Shown here one piece after another: positions 18,224 to 26,754 of a stretch of 39,386 nt of DNA. Every line of letters starts with the position of its first letter. Positions within the stretch are counted from its first letter, which is position 1. The notes under the pieces are model-generated. The model was not told where the DNA came from. It saw nothing but the letters and a program-made list of their open reading frames with translations, and ran no database searches. A program made the translations under genes and the position numbers. The stretch is from a bacterium (lineage in GTDB: Bacteria; Bdellovibrionota_B; Oligoflexia; Silvanigrellales; Silvanigrellaceae): contig RGDM01000003.1 in assembly GCA_009918675.1 (NCBI GenBank), positions 71,020 to 110,405 on the forward strand, written 5' to 3'.

Positions 18224-18260
18224 GAAATTTTTGCCGGGTATGGAATTATTTAAAAATTTC
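18224..18260. repeat. 9-bp perfect inverted repeat abutting the promoter candidate
   Basis: GAAATTTTT (18224-18232) and AAAAATTTC (18252-18260) are exact inverted copies 19 nt apart. The inner edge directly touches the -35 side of the promoter candidate. It could be an operator or an AT-rich UP-like element. Confidence 0.4.
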
Positions 18261-18375
18261 GGAAGTTTAACAGTTGAGGCAAAGGGCATTTCTTGGCGAG
18301 CTCGCACGTGAGTGTCGAATTTTTCAGGGGGGGTGCAGGGGGGCAACAAATCTCTGAGTCCCGAAGGAATATCCC

Positions 18376-18410
18376 TAAAAACGAACCCCGGCAGAAACTT
18401 CCACCGGGGC
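18376..18410 (-). terminator. Intrinsic terminator of the upstream giant gene
   Basis: On the minus strand CCCCGG (18404-18409) pairs with CCGGGG (18386-18391), extendable by a G-U and an A-U pair, around a 12-nt loop. TTCGTTTTT follows. It lies about 35 nt after the stop codon at 18445. The upstream paralogue is therefore probably a monocistronic unit. Confidence 0.75.
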
Positions 18411-18444
18411 TACGTCCTTATTCTAAAGCCATCTCTTTCGGCTG

Positions 18445-21400
18445 TTACTTTCGACTGCTCAGCGTCACTGAGGTTCCGAAGTAGACGTCGTAAGAGTTGC
18501 AGCCACCCTTGCCGCATTGCGATGGTCCCCAGAACTTGGCGGTCGTGCGCAAATCGTTTCCTTCCACAAAACGCTCATGCCGAGGCATGGCTTTGTGTTT
18601 AACGCTTATGGCTGTGACTTGCGCGTCTTTGAGCTTCACCAATTCACCTTCGTCTGTGACCCCGTTGTGATTCTTGTCGAACCACACCACGAGTTTTGAG
18701 AAAATCGCATCCTTGTCATCAATTACGCCGTCGCGGTTCAGGTCGTACTGCGCCAGTGCTTCGTAACCGTTGCGAGCCTTTTTGCCTGTGGACTGAATCA
18801 CAGTCGCCTCACCAAAAAGTTCCAGGCCGCTGGTCACTTTTCCTTCTGAGTTCGGCAAAGCCAGTAATGCCACAGGCGCTTCACCTTTCATCCAACCTGT
18901 CCGGGTTGGCTTGCCTGTGCCCATCAGGTCGAATTTAACGTTGCTCCTCTCTTGCGCAACAAACTCTGGACGCCCAAAGGGCATAAAGTCGAGCACCAAA
19001 GGAGAATAAAGCTGAATGCGATAATCATTGTTTACGACCGAAGTTCCATCGTTGAGCATCGCAGAAAATGAAATCACTTCTCCCCACCATGCAGTGTCAA
19101 GGTAGCCACCATTGTAAGGCACGCGGCGGATGTAGGGTTCCAGCATGCTCGGAGTTTTGAAGTCGAAAACACCTTCCGCCACAGTCCCGGAAATCTTCGT
19201 GTCAGCCGACATCACTGATGGTCCGCCAGCAAAGCTATAGGTGAAATCGCAATACGAACCTGCACCGCGGTCGCAGCGTTCAGCGCGGATGCGGATCTTT
19301 TCAGCTGCACCAAAAACGCGGAACCACATTGTACTCGTGGTGCTCAACCATCGGCTCGAGGGTATTCCTCGGAAGTTCACCCAACACTGTCCGCCTTGCG
19401 TCCAGAATTTTACGCCGGCGCCTCGGCGGATGGTGTTCCCTGTGCAGGCATCCGAGTTGTCTGCCAATGCGGGCGGTCCAAAGAAGTGTTGAACTTCAGT
19501 GATCGCAGGTTTCACTTTGAGGATTTCTTTCGGAACGTAGCCAATCGATTTGCCTGCGTCAGCAGCGGCCAAAGCGAGGTCCTGTTGGCCACTCCGAATC
19601 GCCAAACTCATCAACACATCAAGCGCCTTGCCAAGCGATTTCTTGATATTTGCATCTTCATTCTGCAGGGCAGTGAGGCTGGCGTTCGTTTGGCTCTTGA
19701 AGCTATCAAGCTGCTTGGTTAGGTCGGTTTTTACCGCATCAATATTCTTCTTCAGCTCAGCGTTATTTGCTGCAAAATTATTTTGAATATCAACCATGCG
19801 GTTGAATTCTTCCTCGCGCTGCAACGCGTCAAAGGCATTGTCGGCGCCTTCGACAATAGTTTCGGCATAGCGCGCAAGCAGTGGCAGTGTTCCGTCTTCA
19901 CGACCAACCTGAAGAACCGCTTCAGCATCTTTCAGCTTCTTGACGGCAGATGAAACAACTGTTTCAACCCGGCCGGCATTTGTCTTCATCACCGATGCTT
20001 TGTCCATGAATGTTGCAACTGCGCGCTTGAGAGTGTCTGCACCCACAAGTTTCTTCCTTAACGCAACCGAATCCGCGGATGTTCCGTAAAGAATGCTCGA
20101 TGCCCAGCTGCGGATCTTGCTCATGCAGGATGGGTCATCGCCGCCGCCTTCGAGCTCCTTCAAGGCACTCAACATCACATAGTGGTGAAGGCTCTTGCCA
20201 TCTGTGGCCTGAGCGTAGCCAAAGAACATGTTGTCAGCACTCGTTCCGCGCGAACCCATAACCAGTTGGTAGGCATATTCATCGGCAAGGAAATCGAAGG
20301 AATCTCGACCCAGTGCGTTGGCAAAAGTCGCGTTCGCATTACCACCGCATTGAGTCATGATAGGCACAAACGTTTTATCGTACCATTCACCGGTTTGCTG
20401 ATTTGGGTTCAATGCGCGGATAAAAGTTGTGCGCAAATCACCAAAGGCCTTCAAAGCAACAACAAGTTCTGCGGTGAGATCCTTCTGAGGAACTTTAATG
20501 TCTTTCTCAAAAGTGGCTTTGGCGGTGTCATCCACTTTTGCGTCTTCCATAAAGCCCGAGAGCTTCGACTCAAGCGCCTGCTGCTTCGAGCGCAATTGCG
20601 CAAGGTCTGTGGTGGTCTTCTTGAATTGCTCTTGAACATCCGCGCCCAGGTTTGCAACCATCTGTGCGGCTTTGTTTGAAACATCCGAAAGACGTTTGTT
20701 GAAATCGTCCTTCATCTCTTTCATCGCAGAGTCGAGCTTGCTGATTTGGTCGCCTTGTAACTTGAATTGGTCTGCAACCGCTTTCTTTTGAGTTTCAAAG
20801 TCAGCCTTCAACAACTTCACGTCGGCAGCTGCTTGGGTGCCAATCGCAAGCGCTTGGTTCGCAGTCTTAGCAACATCCTGCAGGTTGGTTTTGAGCTTCG
20901 AGAGGTCAGAGGTCATCTGATCCTTCATTGCTTGTTGTTGCTGCACGACCTGATTGTATTGCTCTTTGGCCTCATCACGCGCCTTCTTCAACTCCAAGTT
21001 AGTTTCATCAACCATAGAATCGAGCTGCAAGATTTTGTCGTTCAGTTCTTTTTTAATCGACTGAGTCACTAACTCAAAATTCGCAGCCTGGCTCTTCACC
21101 TTCTGCATGAGGTCAGCATTCATTGCTGTTTGCGCTGCTGTGCTCTCTTGCAGCTTTGCGAAAAGTGCATCGTCTTGTGTCTTCATGTCCATGCGCACGT
21201 TGCTGATCTCTTTGCTCATGTCATCTTTGATCTTACTGAGCTGCGCGCCAAAATCCTTAATAGCAGAACCAAGGCCATTGCGCACGCCATCTACGGAAGC
21301 TTCAACGTTGACAATTCTCTTCGTGAGATCTGCTTTGGCAGCGCTAACTTCTGCACTAATGAGCTTCTTGACGTTGGCATCATTTTCATCAATTTTTGCA

Positions 21401-23817
21401 TTCATGAGCTTGGTCACGTCTTCCAAACCTTGAACTCGGAGACGCACGCTTTCTAATTCACCTTTGGTTGCATAATTGTCGGCCACAAACTTTTTGAATT
21501 CTTCTTGAGCTTGCGCCACAGCTTCAACCTTAGCCGCAACAGCCTTAGTCTCTGCCACGCACTTCTCTTCCACTGCTTTCATGCCCGCAGCAATTGCAGC
21601 TTCTGTTTTAACGCGTTCTGCAGCCAAATTTGTTTTTAAATCCGAGAACGTGACGAGGGTTCTCTTGTCCATTTCGCTGAGCTGACCCTTGAGGCTGTTA
21701 ATCATACTTTGTGCTGCAGCGTCCTGACTTCCCATCGCCGCCTTCAAATCAGCTTCCAACTTGGTGCGAGCATCGTTTTGACTTTGGGTGACTTGGGTGA
21801 GCTGCGCCTGCAGTTTGGCCAACTCTTCAGTTTGTTGTTTTTTTGCCAACTCCTGTTGGATACGTGCGTCTGCTTTTGCCCCTTCAATTTCTGCGTTGTA
21901 CTGCACTTTGGTGGATTCGAGATCGGCAGTGAGAGACGAGATTTGCATCGCAAGCTGAGTTTTCACCTCCATAAGCTTGGCTTCCTGAGCCGCTGCTTTG
22001 TCTGATAGTGACTGAACGCTTGCTTTGGTTGCAGCATCAAGGCTTGTGATCGAACTATTCAGGCTTGCGTAATTGCTTGCCATCTGCTTTTGTAAATCGA
22101 GGTTTTGTTGCGCGAAATCCCCTTTCATCTGAGACATCTGTAAGACAAAATCGGAATTTTTTTGCACCATCTCCAAACGCAACGCCTCAACCTGTGCTTT
22201 CGTTTCAGCGCTGAGTTTTGCCTCCAGATTTTGAAGGCCGCTGTTCATTTTGTTGTTCATGCTGTCAATAACATCTTGCTGAGCAGCTTTGTATGAGCTG
22301 AAATCGGCACCAAGTGCAGCGAGTTTCGCTGCTGTATCACCACTCTGGCTCTTGAGCTTGGCCAGTTCGGCAATTTGTTCCAATTTGTAGCCTTGCAGCG
22401 CTGCTGTTTGCCGTCCTTCAAGCTCGGAAAGGCCATTTTTGATTGTGTTGGTGAGGTTCGTTTGAACGGCCTGAACTTCATTGCGAAGTTCGCTGATTTT
22501 GGCGGTGAATTCACTCCGCACTGCGCCAAATTCGCTCTTAGCCCAGTCCTGCACTTTGTTGATGCTTTGTGTGAGCCTGTCTTCAAGCTCCTGCCGTTGT
22601 TGTTCGCCTTGTGTTTTAACCGACTCGATAGACGTTGCCAGGCCAGCCATTTTGATCTGCATGTCAGCCGACTGAGTCTTCATCGATTTAATCAGTTCTT
22701 CACGCGCTGCAGCGAGATCTTCTCCCGACTTGGTTGCAAGATCGTCGATCCGTTTGTTCAATTCTGCTTTTGTCGCTGCGTTAGTACTCGCAATCAGTTT
22801 TGTCATTTGGTCTTTGAGAGTCAGGACACTGCTATTAATTTTCGCTTCGAGGGCGACTTTCTGGTCGGCTAAGTCTTTTTCAACTTTTGCAAATCGTTCG
22901 TTGGACTCTTTTTTCTGAGCTTCGAGTTGGGCCTTCAGGTCAGAGTCCTGTTTTTGCAGGTTTAGCGCAAACTCTGCGGCTTTGGCGTCAATGAGCGAGG
23001 TGAGGCTCGTGCGATAATCCTCGAGCTTTTTGTTAAGCTCCTCAGCTTTGAGGCTTGCATCCATCCGCGCATCGTTAATTTGCTTTTGCAGCGCTGCTTC
23101 TTTTTCATCGACCTTTGCTGAAAGTGCAGCGATTTTGTTGGCTGCGTCGGCTGCGTTTGCCTTCACAGTGTTTTGGGTTGCTTTAATCTCGTTGGCAAGA
23201 TTCGCATCTGCCGCTTGAAGTTTAGCAACTCGTTCATCAACGGACGCGCTGAGGCTGTCAATTCGAGTTGAAACTTCCGAGATTTTCTTATTCATCGATT
23301 CTTCAAGTGCATCTTTGGTAAACTGGAGCTTATTCTCCAGAGAATCTGCACGTGCCTTCATATCTGCGTCGAGTTTCTTCAAATTGTTTGCCAATTCTGC
23401 ATCCACGCGAGCGAGTTCTGAGAACTTTCCATCAAGCTCCAAACGTAGAGTTGTGTCTCGTTTGTCGATCGCATCGAATTGCTTCTCAACTTTGTCTTTA
23501 AAGGCAGCGAGATCCGCTTCAAGGACATCGATGCGGCTGCTCAGGCGTTTGTCTTCTGCAATACGCTCCTCGCGTTCCTTATCGATGAGGGCGCGCAGGA
23601 GTCGTTCCATGTCGGCGGTCGTGTTTTTGACCAGCGCTCCGCCAATTGAGTTCGCAGATAGTTTTCCGGATTTCGATGCCGAGGACGCAAGCTCGAGGAG
23701 CTTCTGGGAATCGGTGCCGGCAGTTCGTCCGCACGCCCCGACCGTTGCGAGTAACGTCACAGTTGAAGCCGAGAGCATGGCGAAGCTCGCGATTCTGTGA
23801 GTCTTTAGTCTACGCAT
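18445..23817 (-). CDS. Giant coiled-coil lipoprotein, upstream paralogue
   Basis: This 1790-aa product has the same plan as the gene at 12802-18141. It has a signal sequence and lipobox TVGAC (Cys29), continuous coiled coil from about 67 to 1110, a globular block at about 1120-1320 (GEWYDKTF, CGGNANATFANALGRDSF), a short second coiled coil, and a C-terminal domain with CWVNFRGIPSSRW. The Ca-binding-type pair DLNRDGVIDDKD and DKNHNGVTDEGEL lies at about 1690-1725. It has a small extra segment (around RRVPYNGGYLDTAWW) absent from the paralogue. The frame begins at 23838, but the ATG at 23817 has GGGAGGA at ideal spacing. It has its own promoter candidate and its own terminator. Function is unknown. 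Confidence 0.85.
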   Translation of the reverse strand: MRRLKTHRIASFAMLSASTVTLLATVGACGRTAGTDSQKLLELASSASKSGKLSANSIGGALVKNTTADMERLLRALIDKEREERIAEDKRLSSRIDVLEADLAAFKDKVEKQFDAIDKRDTTLRLELDGKFSELARVDAELANNLKKLDADMKARADSLENKLQFTKDALEESMNKKISEVSTRIDSLSASVDERVAKLQAADANLANEIKATQNTVKANAADAANKIAALSAKVDEKEAALQKQINDARMDASLKAEELNKKLEDYRTSLTSLIDAKAAEFALNLQKQDSDLKAQLEAQKKESNERFAKVEKDLADQKVALEAKINSSVLTLKDQMTKLIASTNAATKAELNKRIDDLATKSGEDLAAAREELIKSMKTQSADMQIKMAGLATSIESVKTQGEQQRQELEDRLTQSINKVQDWAKSEFGAVRSEFTAKISELRNEVQAVQTNLTNTIKNGLSELEGRQTAALQGYKLEQIAELAKLKSQSGDTAAKLAALGADFSSYKAAQQDVIDSMNNKMNSGLQNLEAKLSAETKAQVEALRLEMVQKNSDFVLQMSQMKGDFAQQNLDLQKQMASNYASLNSSITSLDAATKASVQSLSDKAAAQEAKLMEVKTQLAMQISSLTADLESTKVQYNAEIEGAKADARIQQELAKKQQTEELAKLQAQLTQVTQSQNDARTKLEADLKAAMGSQDAAAQSMINSLKGQLSEMDKRTLVTFSDLKTNLAAERVKTEAAIAAGMKAVEEKCVAETKAVAAKVEAVAQAQEEFKKFVADNYATKGELESVRLRVQGLEDVTKLMNAKIDENDANVKKLISAEVSAAKADLTKRIVNVEASVDGVRNGLGSAIKDFGAQLSKIKDDMSKEISNVRMDMKTQDDALFAKLQESTAAQTAMNADLMQKVKSQAANFELVTQSIKKELNDKILQLDSMVDETNLELKKARDEAKEQYNQVVQQQQAMKDQMTSDLSKLKTNLQDVAKTANQALAIGTQAAADVKLLKADFETQKKAVADQFKLQGDQISKLDSAMKEMKDDFNKRLSDVSNKAAQMVANLGADVQEQFKKTTTDLAQLRSKQQALESKLSGFMEDAKVDDTAKATFEKDIKVPQKDLTAELVVALKAFGDLRTTFIRALNPNQQTGEWYDKTFVPIMTQCGGNANATFANALGRDSFDFLADEYAYQLVMGSRGTSADNMFFGYAQATDGKSLHHYVMLSALKELEGGGDDPSCMSKIRSWASSILYGTSADSVALRKKLVGADTLKRAVATFMDKASVMKTNAGRVETVVSSAVKKLKDAEAVLQVGREDGTLPLLARYAETIVEGADNAFDALQREEEFNRMVDIQNNFAANNAELKKNIDAVKTDLTKQLDSFKSQTNASLTALQNEDANIKKSLGKALDVLMSLAIRSGQQDLALAAADAGKSIGYVPKEILKVKPAITEVQHFFGPPALADNSDACTGNTIRRGAGVKFWTQGGQCWVNFRGIPSSRWLSTTSTMWFRVFGAAEKIRIRAERCDRGAGSYCDFTYSFAGGPSVMSADTKISGTVAEGVFDFKTPSMLEPYIRRVPYNGGYLDTAWWGEVISFSAMLNDGTSVVNNDYRIQLYSPLVLDFMPFGRPEFVAQERSNVKFDLMGTGKPTRTGWMKGEAPVALLALPNSEGKVTSGLELFGEATVIQSTGKKARNGYEALAQYDLNRDGVIDDKDAIFSKLVVWFDKNHNGVTDEGELVKLKDAQVTAISVKHKAMPRHERFVEGNDLRTTAKFWGPSQCGKGGCNSYDVYFGTSVTLSSRK

Positions 23818-23872
23818 GGGTGTCCTCCCGCCGGCCACAGGGTAAAAATTCGAACAGTACCATTCAAACGTC

Positions 23873-23899
23873 TGTTCGGAGCCAAGCGTAAGGTCTTGA
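23873..23899 (-). promoter_or_regulatory. Sigma28-like promoter candidate, upstream giant gene
   Basis: Read on the minus strand: TCAAGACC, an 11-nt spacer, then TCCGAACA. TCAAG is a common -35 form of FliA promoters in some genera, and CCGA is the -10 core. Spacing equals that of the candidate before the paralogue. A perfect A5T5 tract (23909-23918) lies just upstream, where the other promoter also has an AAATTTTT element. The leader to the ATG would be about 50 nt. Confidence 0.4.
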
Positions 23900-23957
23900 G
23901 CGGGATCGAAAAATTTTTATATTTTCTTGTTTATCTGATGTGTTGGCTGAGGAGAAT

Positions 23958-23991
23958 GAGGCGAAAGTGAGTGAGCACTCGTCTTCGCCTC
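23958..23991 (-). terminator. Hairpin after the 108-aa gene
   Basis: GAGGCGAA (23958-23965) and TTCGCCTC (23984-23991) form a perfect 8-bp stem, with a possible inner GAGT/ACTC pairing. It lies 18 nt past the stop of the minus-strand gene at 24009. No U-run follows, so this is either a poor intrinsic terminator or a 3'-end protecting structure. Confidence 0.4.
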
Positions 23992-24008
23992 TTCAAGTTG
24001 AACCTGAA

Positions 24009-24335
24009 TTAGGAGTACTGCGGCTTGCCGTCGACGATGAAGAGCTTAATCACGCTCGACCATTTGAAATTTTTGCCAACTTCACCAATTAATTTAAGGA
24101 TTTGGCTTTCTGTCTCGGCGTTCAACGGACGTGCTGCATCAAATACGTAGCGGGCACAGAGCCAGTTCACGTCCAAGATTCGCTTTTCAAGATCACTCCC
24201 CTTGAGTTTCGTTCCGCGACTTGCCGTGAAGTCGAGCGTCAGACTGCCCACCTGTTTCGGCAGCGTGGCTGCAAAGGGTGCTTCGATGAACAAGTCGATT
24301 CCTGCCAATTGGCGATTGTCTGTTTGAGTTGTCAT
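24009..24335 (-). CDS. 108-aa protein of unknown function
   Basis: I do not recognise it. It has no signal peptide, no Cys motif and no membrane segment. It looks like a small globular alpha/beta protein, with a conserved-looking core NWLCARYVFDAARPLNAE and a C-terminal LFIVDGKPQYS. It starts 18 nt after the stop of the NAD-isocitrate dehydrogenase gene on the same strand and is last in that three-gene set. The ribosome-binding site is weak (AAGG far upstream), suggesting dependence on the upstream genes. A role linked to the dehydrogenase is only a guess from position. Confidence 0.65.
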   Translation of the reverse strand: MTTQTDNRQLAGIDLFIEAPFAATLPKQVGSLTLDFTASRGTKLKGSDLEKRILDVNWLCARYVFDAARPLNAETESQILKLIGEVGKNFKWSSVIKLFIVDGKPQYS

Positions 24336-24353
24336 AAGTGTTGCCCAGCCTTG

Positions 24354-25364
24354 TTAGTTTTTGATTTTGGCAATGATCGCATCTGCGAATTCCATGGTGC
24401 TTGCAGTGCCCTGCAGGTCGCGAGTCAGGCTTTTTCCTTCAGCAAGAACCTGTTGAAGCGCAGATTCAATCCGCTGAGCGCGCGACAATTCACCCATGTG
24501 TTGCAACATCATGACGGAAGAAAGAAGCAAAGCTGTAGGGTTCGCCAAGCCTTTGCCTGCGATGTCGGGAGCTGAGCCATGGACAGCCTCAAAAACTGCA
24601 CCTGTGTCACCAATGTTTGCTCCCGGAGCAACACCAAGTCCACCAACCAATCCAGCACACAAATCCGAAACAATGTCGCCATACAAGTTGGGCAGCACAA
24701 GCACATCGAATTCCTCTGGGCGTGTGACAAGCTGCATACACACGTTATCAACAATGATGCTATCGAACTTGAGGTCGCTAAATTCCTTGGCAACATGTTC
24801 ATGTGCTTTCAGGAAAAGTCCATCCGAAAGTTTGTGAATATTTGCCTTGTGAACACACGTCACGCGTTTACGCTTGAGTTTACGCGCCATTTCGAAAGCA
24901 TAACGTGCAACACGCTCGCTTCCTTCCCAGGTAATAATCTTTAGGCATTGGGCAACATTGGGCGCGACCATGTGCTCAACACCTGCGTAGGTGTCTTCGG
25001 TATTTTCGCGAACAATAATCATATCGATATTGTCGAATCTGGTTTTATAACCGGGGAGGCTCTTTGCAGGCCGCACGTTGGCATAGAGGTCGAGTCGTTT
25101 GCGCAGTGTTACGTTTGCGCTTTGGTGACCACCACCTGTCGGTGTCGTGGTTGGCCCTTTAAGGGCAATTCGGTTGCGAGCGATGGATTCGATTGTCGCA
25201 TCCGGCATGACACCCTTGCCCGCGAGCGCACTCGCCTCGCCGCTCTCTTGTGTTTCCCAGCTAATCTCAACGCCAGTCGCTGCTAAAATTTTTGTTACGG
25301 CGTCGCTGATTTCAGGTCCAATACCGTCACCCGGAATCAACGTAATTCTATTCGTGGAACCCAT
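24354..25364 (-). CDS. NAD-dependent isocitrate dehydrogenase
   Basis: This is a beta-decarboxylating dehydrogenase of the isocitrate/isopropylmalate family, most like the catalytic alpha subunit of eukaryotic NAD-IDH. The 336-aa product has LIPGDGIGPEI, the substrate loop GGGHQSANVTLRKRLDLYANVRP, IVRENTEDTYAG and VLPNLYGDIVSDLCAG. The cofactor site reads HGSAPDIAG, where Asp-Ile replaces the Lys-Tyr of NADP enzymes and indicates NAD. The Ser-x-Asn-Val-x-Leu-Arg substrate motif fits isocitrate rather than isopropylmalate. The ATG at 25364 has AAGGAG at good spacing; an in-frame ATG at 25385 is less likely. It follows the cysteine-cluster gene after 33 nt. Confidence 0.88.
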   Translation of the reverse strand: MGSTNRITLIPGDGIGPEISDAVTKILAATGVEISWETQESGEASALAGKGVMPDATIESIARNRIALKGPTTTPTGGGHQSANVTLRKRLDLYANVRPAKSLPGYKTRFDNIDMIIVRENTEDTYAGVEHMVAPNVAQCLKIITWEGSERVARYAFEMARKLKRKRVTCVHKANIHKLSDGLFLKAHEHVAKEFSDLKFDSIIVDNVCMQLVTRPEEFDVLVLPNLYGDIVSDLCAGLVGGLGVAPGANIGDTGAVFEAVHGSAPDIAGKGLANPTALLLSSVMMLQHMGELSRAQRIESALQQVLAEGKSLTRDLQGTASTMEFADAIIAKIKN

Positions 25365-25397
25365 TGTCTGCTCCTTCCAGCGCAAATGTGCGTCGGA

Positions 25398-26180
25398 CTA
25401 AATCATTTCGGCCTGTGCGATGGCAAGCGAAGCCCACTCTGCATCTCCCCACCCGTACCCAAGGCAAGAAATCAGTTCTACGTAAAGGCCGAAGTCGGCA
25501 ATATCCTGAGCATTCTCCTCATTGGGATCAATCTCAACACGGGTCAGGAAGGACTTCATTCCAGAATCCGTCAGCAATGCTGCCATCAGCAGCGGAAGAT
25601 GACCCAAAACGCTTCGGCCAAAAAGCTCTCTTTCTATAGCCCTGACTTCGTCAATTGCCTCGTGGCCTCGCTCACTCACATCCGAAAATGACGCGTGCGG
25701 CTTCTTCAAAAGGCACAACTCCGGAGACTCGAGGCTATGAAAAAAATCGCAGATGAGGGGGCGATATGCATAAACTCCGCAATAGCCCCCCATCGGTCCT
25801 ATGTCTGCCGTTGCGACGAACAACGGGCACGGCAATTTCTCGTGAAGAAACTTGCGCTGTTGATCGTCGGTCAGAGGCAGCGATTGATTGCGTTGAGCAT
25901 GTTCTAAGTAACGGCGCGCATAGGTCATGAATTGGCTGTGTAGTTCTTCGAGGGTGCGACCTTCTGCTAAAAGGCGTGCCAACAAGACGAATGCCTCCCC
26001 TCCGGTGGCTGGAATAATTGGAAAATGACAGCACGCACCGCAACCCTTTGTGCACGTGACACGCAGACTTTCAGGATTGCTTTCGTGCCTCGACATCATT
26101 TCAACGCGTGCCGACTCCCACCGCGCATGGACGCCGTCGACAACAGGTAGTAAGCACTCTAGGGCGTTCACAAAGTTCAT
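25398..26180 (-). CDS. YkgJ-type cysteine-cluster protein
   Basis: The defining motif is CTKGCGACC at 43-51, with further cysteines in CPLF and in GGYCGVYAYRPLICDFF, as in the CxxCxxCC family presumed to bind iron or zinc. The biochemical role of this family is poorly known. The 260-aa product is otherwise helical, with no signal peptide, so it is likely cytoplasmic. It has AGGA 8 nt before the ATG. It is the first gene of a minus-strand set with NAD-isocitrate dehydrogenase and the 108-aa protein, and is divergent from the thioesterase at 26213 with only 32 nt between the starts. Confidence 0.82.
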   Translation of the reverse strand: MNFVNALECLLPVVDGVHARWESARVEMMSRHESNPESLRVTCTKGCGACCHFPIIPATGGEAFVLLARLLAEGRTLEELHSQFMTYARRYLEHAQRNQSLPLTDDQQRKFLHEKLPCPLFVATADIGPMGGYCGVYAYRPLICDFFHSLESPELCLLKKPHASFSDVSERGHEAIDEVRAIERELFGRSVLGHLPLLMAALLTDSGMKSFLTRVEIDPNEENAQDIADFGLYVELISCLGYGWGDAEWASLAIAQAEMI

Positions 26181-26212
26181 TTCAATCGTCCTGAATCAAG
26201 GAACAAAGTCTC

Positions 26213-26743
26213 ATGCGTTGGAATACCACGAGCTCCTTTGCCATTGAGGTCCAGTTTGAAGACATCGACGGGGGAGGGGTCGTCCATCACCCCAATTATC
26301 TCAGATATCTGGAAAGGGGACGATGTCAGGCTATGCGTGAAATTGGCGTTCCGTTCGAAAAATGTCTGAAAGATGGCATTGCATTCGTTGTTGCCGAGGT
26401 GAACTCAAAATACCTCATGCCGCTTCAATTTGGTCAGCGAATCTGCGTGTTGACGAGGCTCGTGGCGATGAGGAAAAGCAGTCTGAAGGTTTTTCAAAAA
26501 ATTGTCGCTGCCGGCTCAATTGATCCCGAGGACATCAACTCCGCAGACTTTTTCAAGCTCGACAAAAACACTTTTTTCATTTCTCAGTTGCGGCTTGTTG
26601 CGGTCGAGCTTGCGAGCGGTCGGCCAATCAGCGTCCCACAAGACCTGCGAGTCGCGGGCAATTGCCCCAGCGAGGCCGAATTTGTCAGCAACCCAGCTTG
26701 GACCAACGTGCGCTTGCAGGGTTTTACTTCAGACAGTCAATAA
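26213..26743 (+). CDS. Acyl-CoA thioesterase, YbgC/4HBT hotdog family
   Basis: Hotdog thioesterases of this type hydrolyse acyl-CoA or acyl carrier thioesters. The signature FEDIDGGGVVHHPNYLRYLERGR (14-36) matches the family pattern with the catalytic Asp at 19. The rest follows the hotdog fold, with a segment rich in Asp and Lys (about 105-118) that looks like an insertion. At 176 aa it is longer than the usual 130-150. It is not next to tol-pal genes here. It precedes ntrY by 11 nt. Confidence 0.88.
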   Translation: MRWNTTSSFAIEVQFEDIDGGGVVHHPNYLRYLERGRCQAMREIGVPFEKCLKDGIAFVVAEVNSKYLMPLQFGQRICVLTRLVAMRKSSLKVFQKIVAAGSIDPEDINSADFFKLDKNTFFISQLRLVAVELASGRPISVPQDLRVAGNCPSEAEFVSNPAWTNVRLQGFTSDSQ

Positions 26744-26754
26744 GGACTTTTGCC

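Larger units (their letters stand above)
18142..18444. other. 303-nt spacer between the two giant genes
   Basis: No gene is seen. From high to low coordinates (transcription direction) it holds the terminator of the upstream paralogue (18376-18410), two G-runs on the plus strand (18327-18333 and 18338-18343) separated by TGCA, a perfect palindrome GCGAGCTCGC (18296-18305), a 9-bp inverted repeat (18224-18232/18252-18260), the sigma28-like promoter candidate (18197-18223) and the ribosome-binding site GGGGGAC before the ATG at 18141. Confidence 0.7.
12802..23817 (-). repeat. Tandem duplication of a roughly 5.3-kb gene
   Basis: The two giant coiled-coil genes are direct, same-strand, full-length paralogues with the same domain order and nearly equal length (1779 and 1790 codons). 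Protein blocks such as ADMERLLRALIDKEREER, VRLRVQGLEDVTK and NANATFANALGRDSF are identical or nearly so, while synonymous codons differ widely. That points to an old duplication kept under selection rather than a recent copy or assembly artefact. Confidence 0.85.

Noticed and set aside
18327..18343. G7-TGCA-G6 tract as a G-quadruplex
   Set aside because: Only two runs are present, without the four separated runs of a classical quadruplex. It is noted as part of the spacer only.
12802..23817. Many plus-strand open frames of 60-165 codons across the giant genes
   Set aside because: They are antisense shadows produced by the Lys/Glu/Ala-rich repeats. They lack ribosome-binding sites and change position between the two paralogues.
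24354..25364. 3-Isopropylmalate dehydrogenase (leuB)
   Set aside because: The substrate loop Ser-x-Asn-Val-Thr-Leu-Arg fits isocitrate, overall similarity is to NAD-IDH, and no leuA, leuC or leuD is near.
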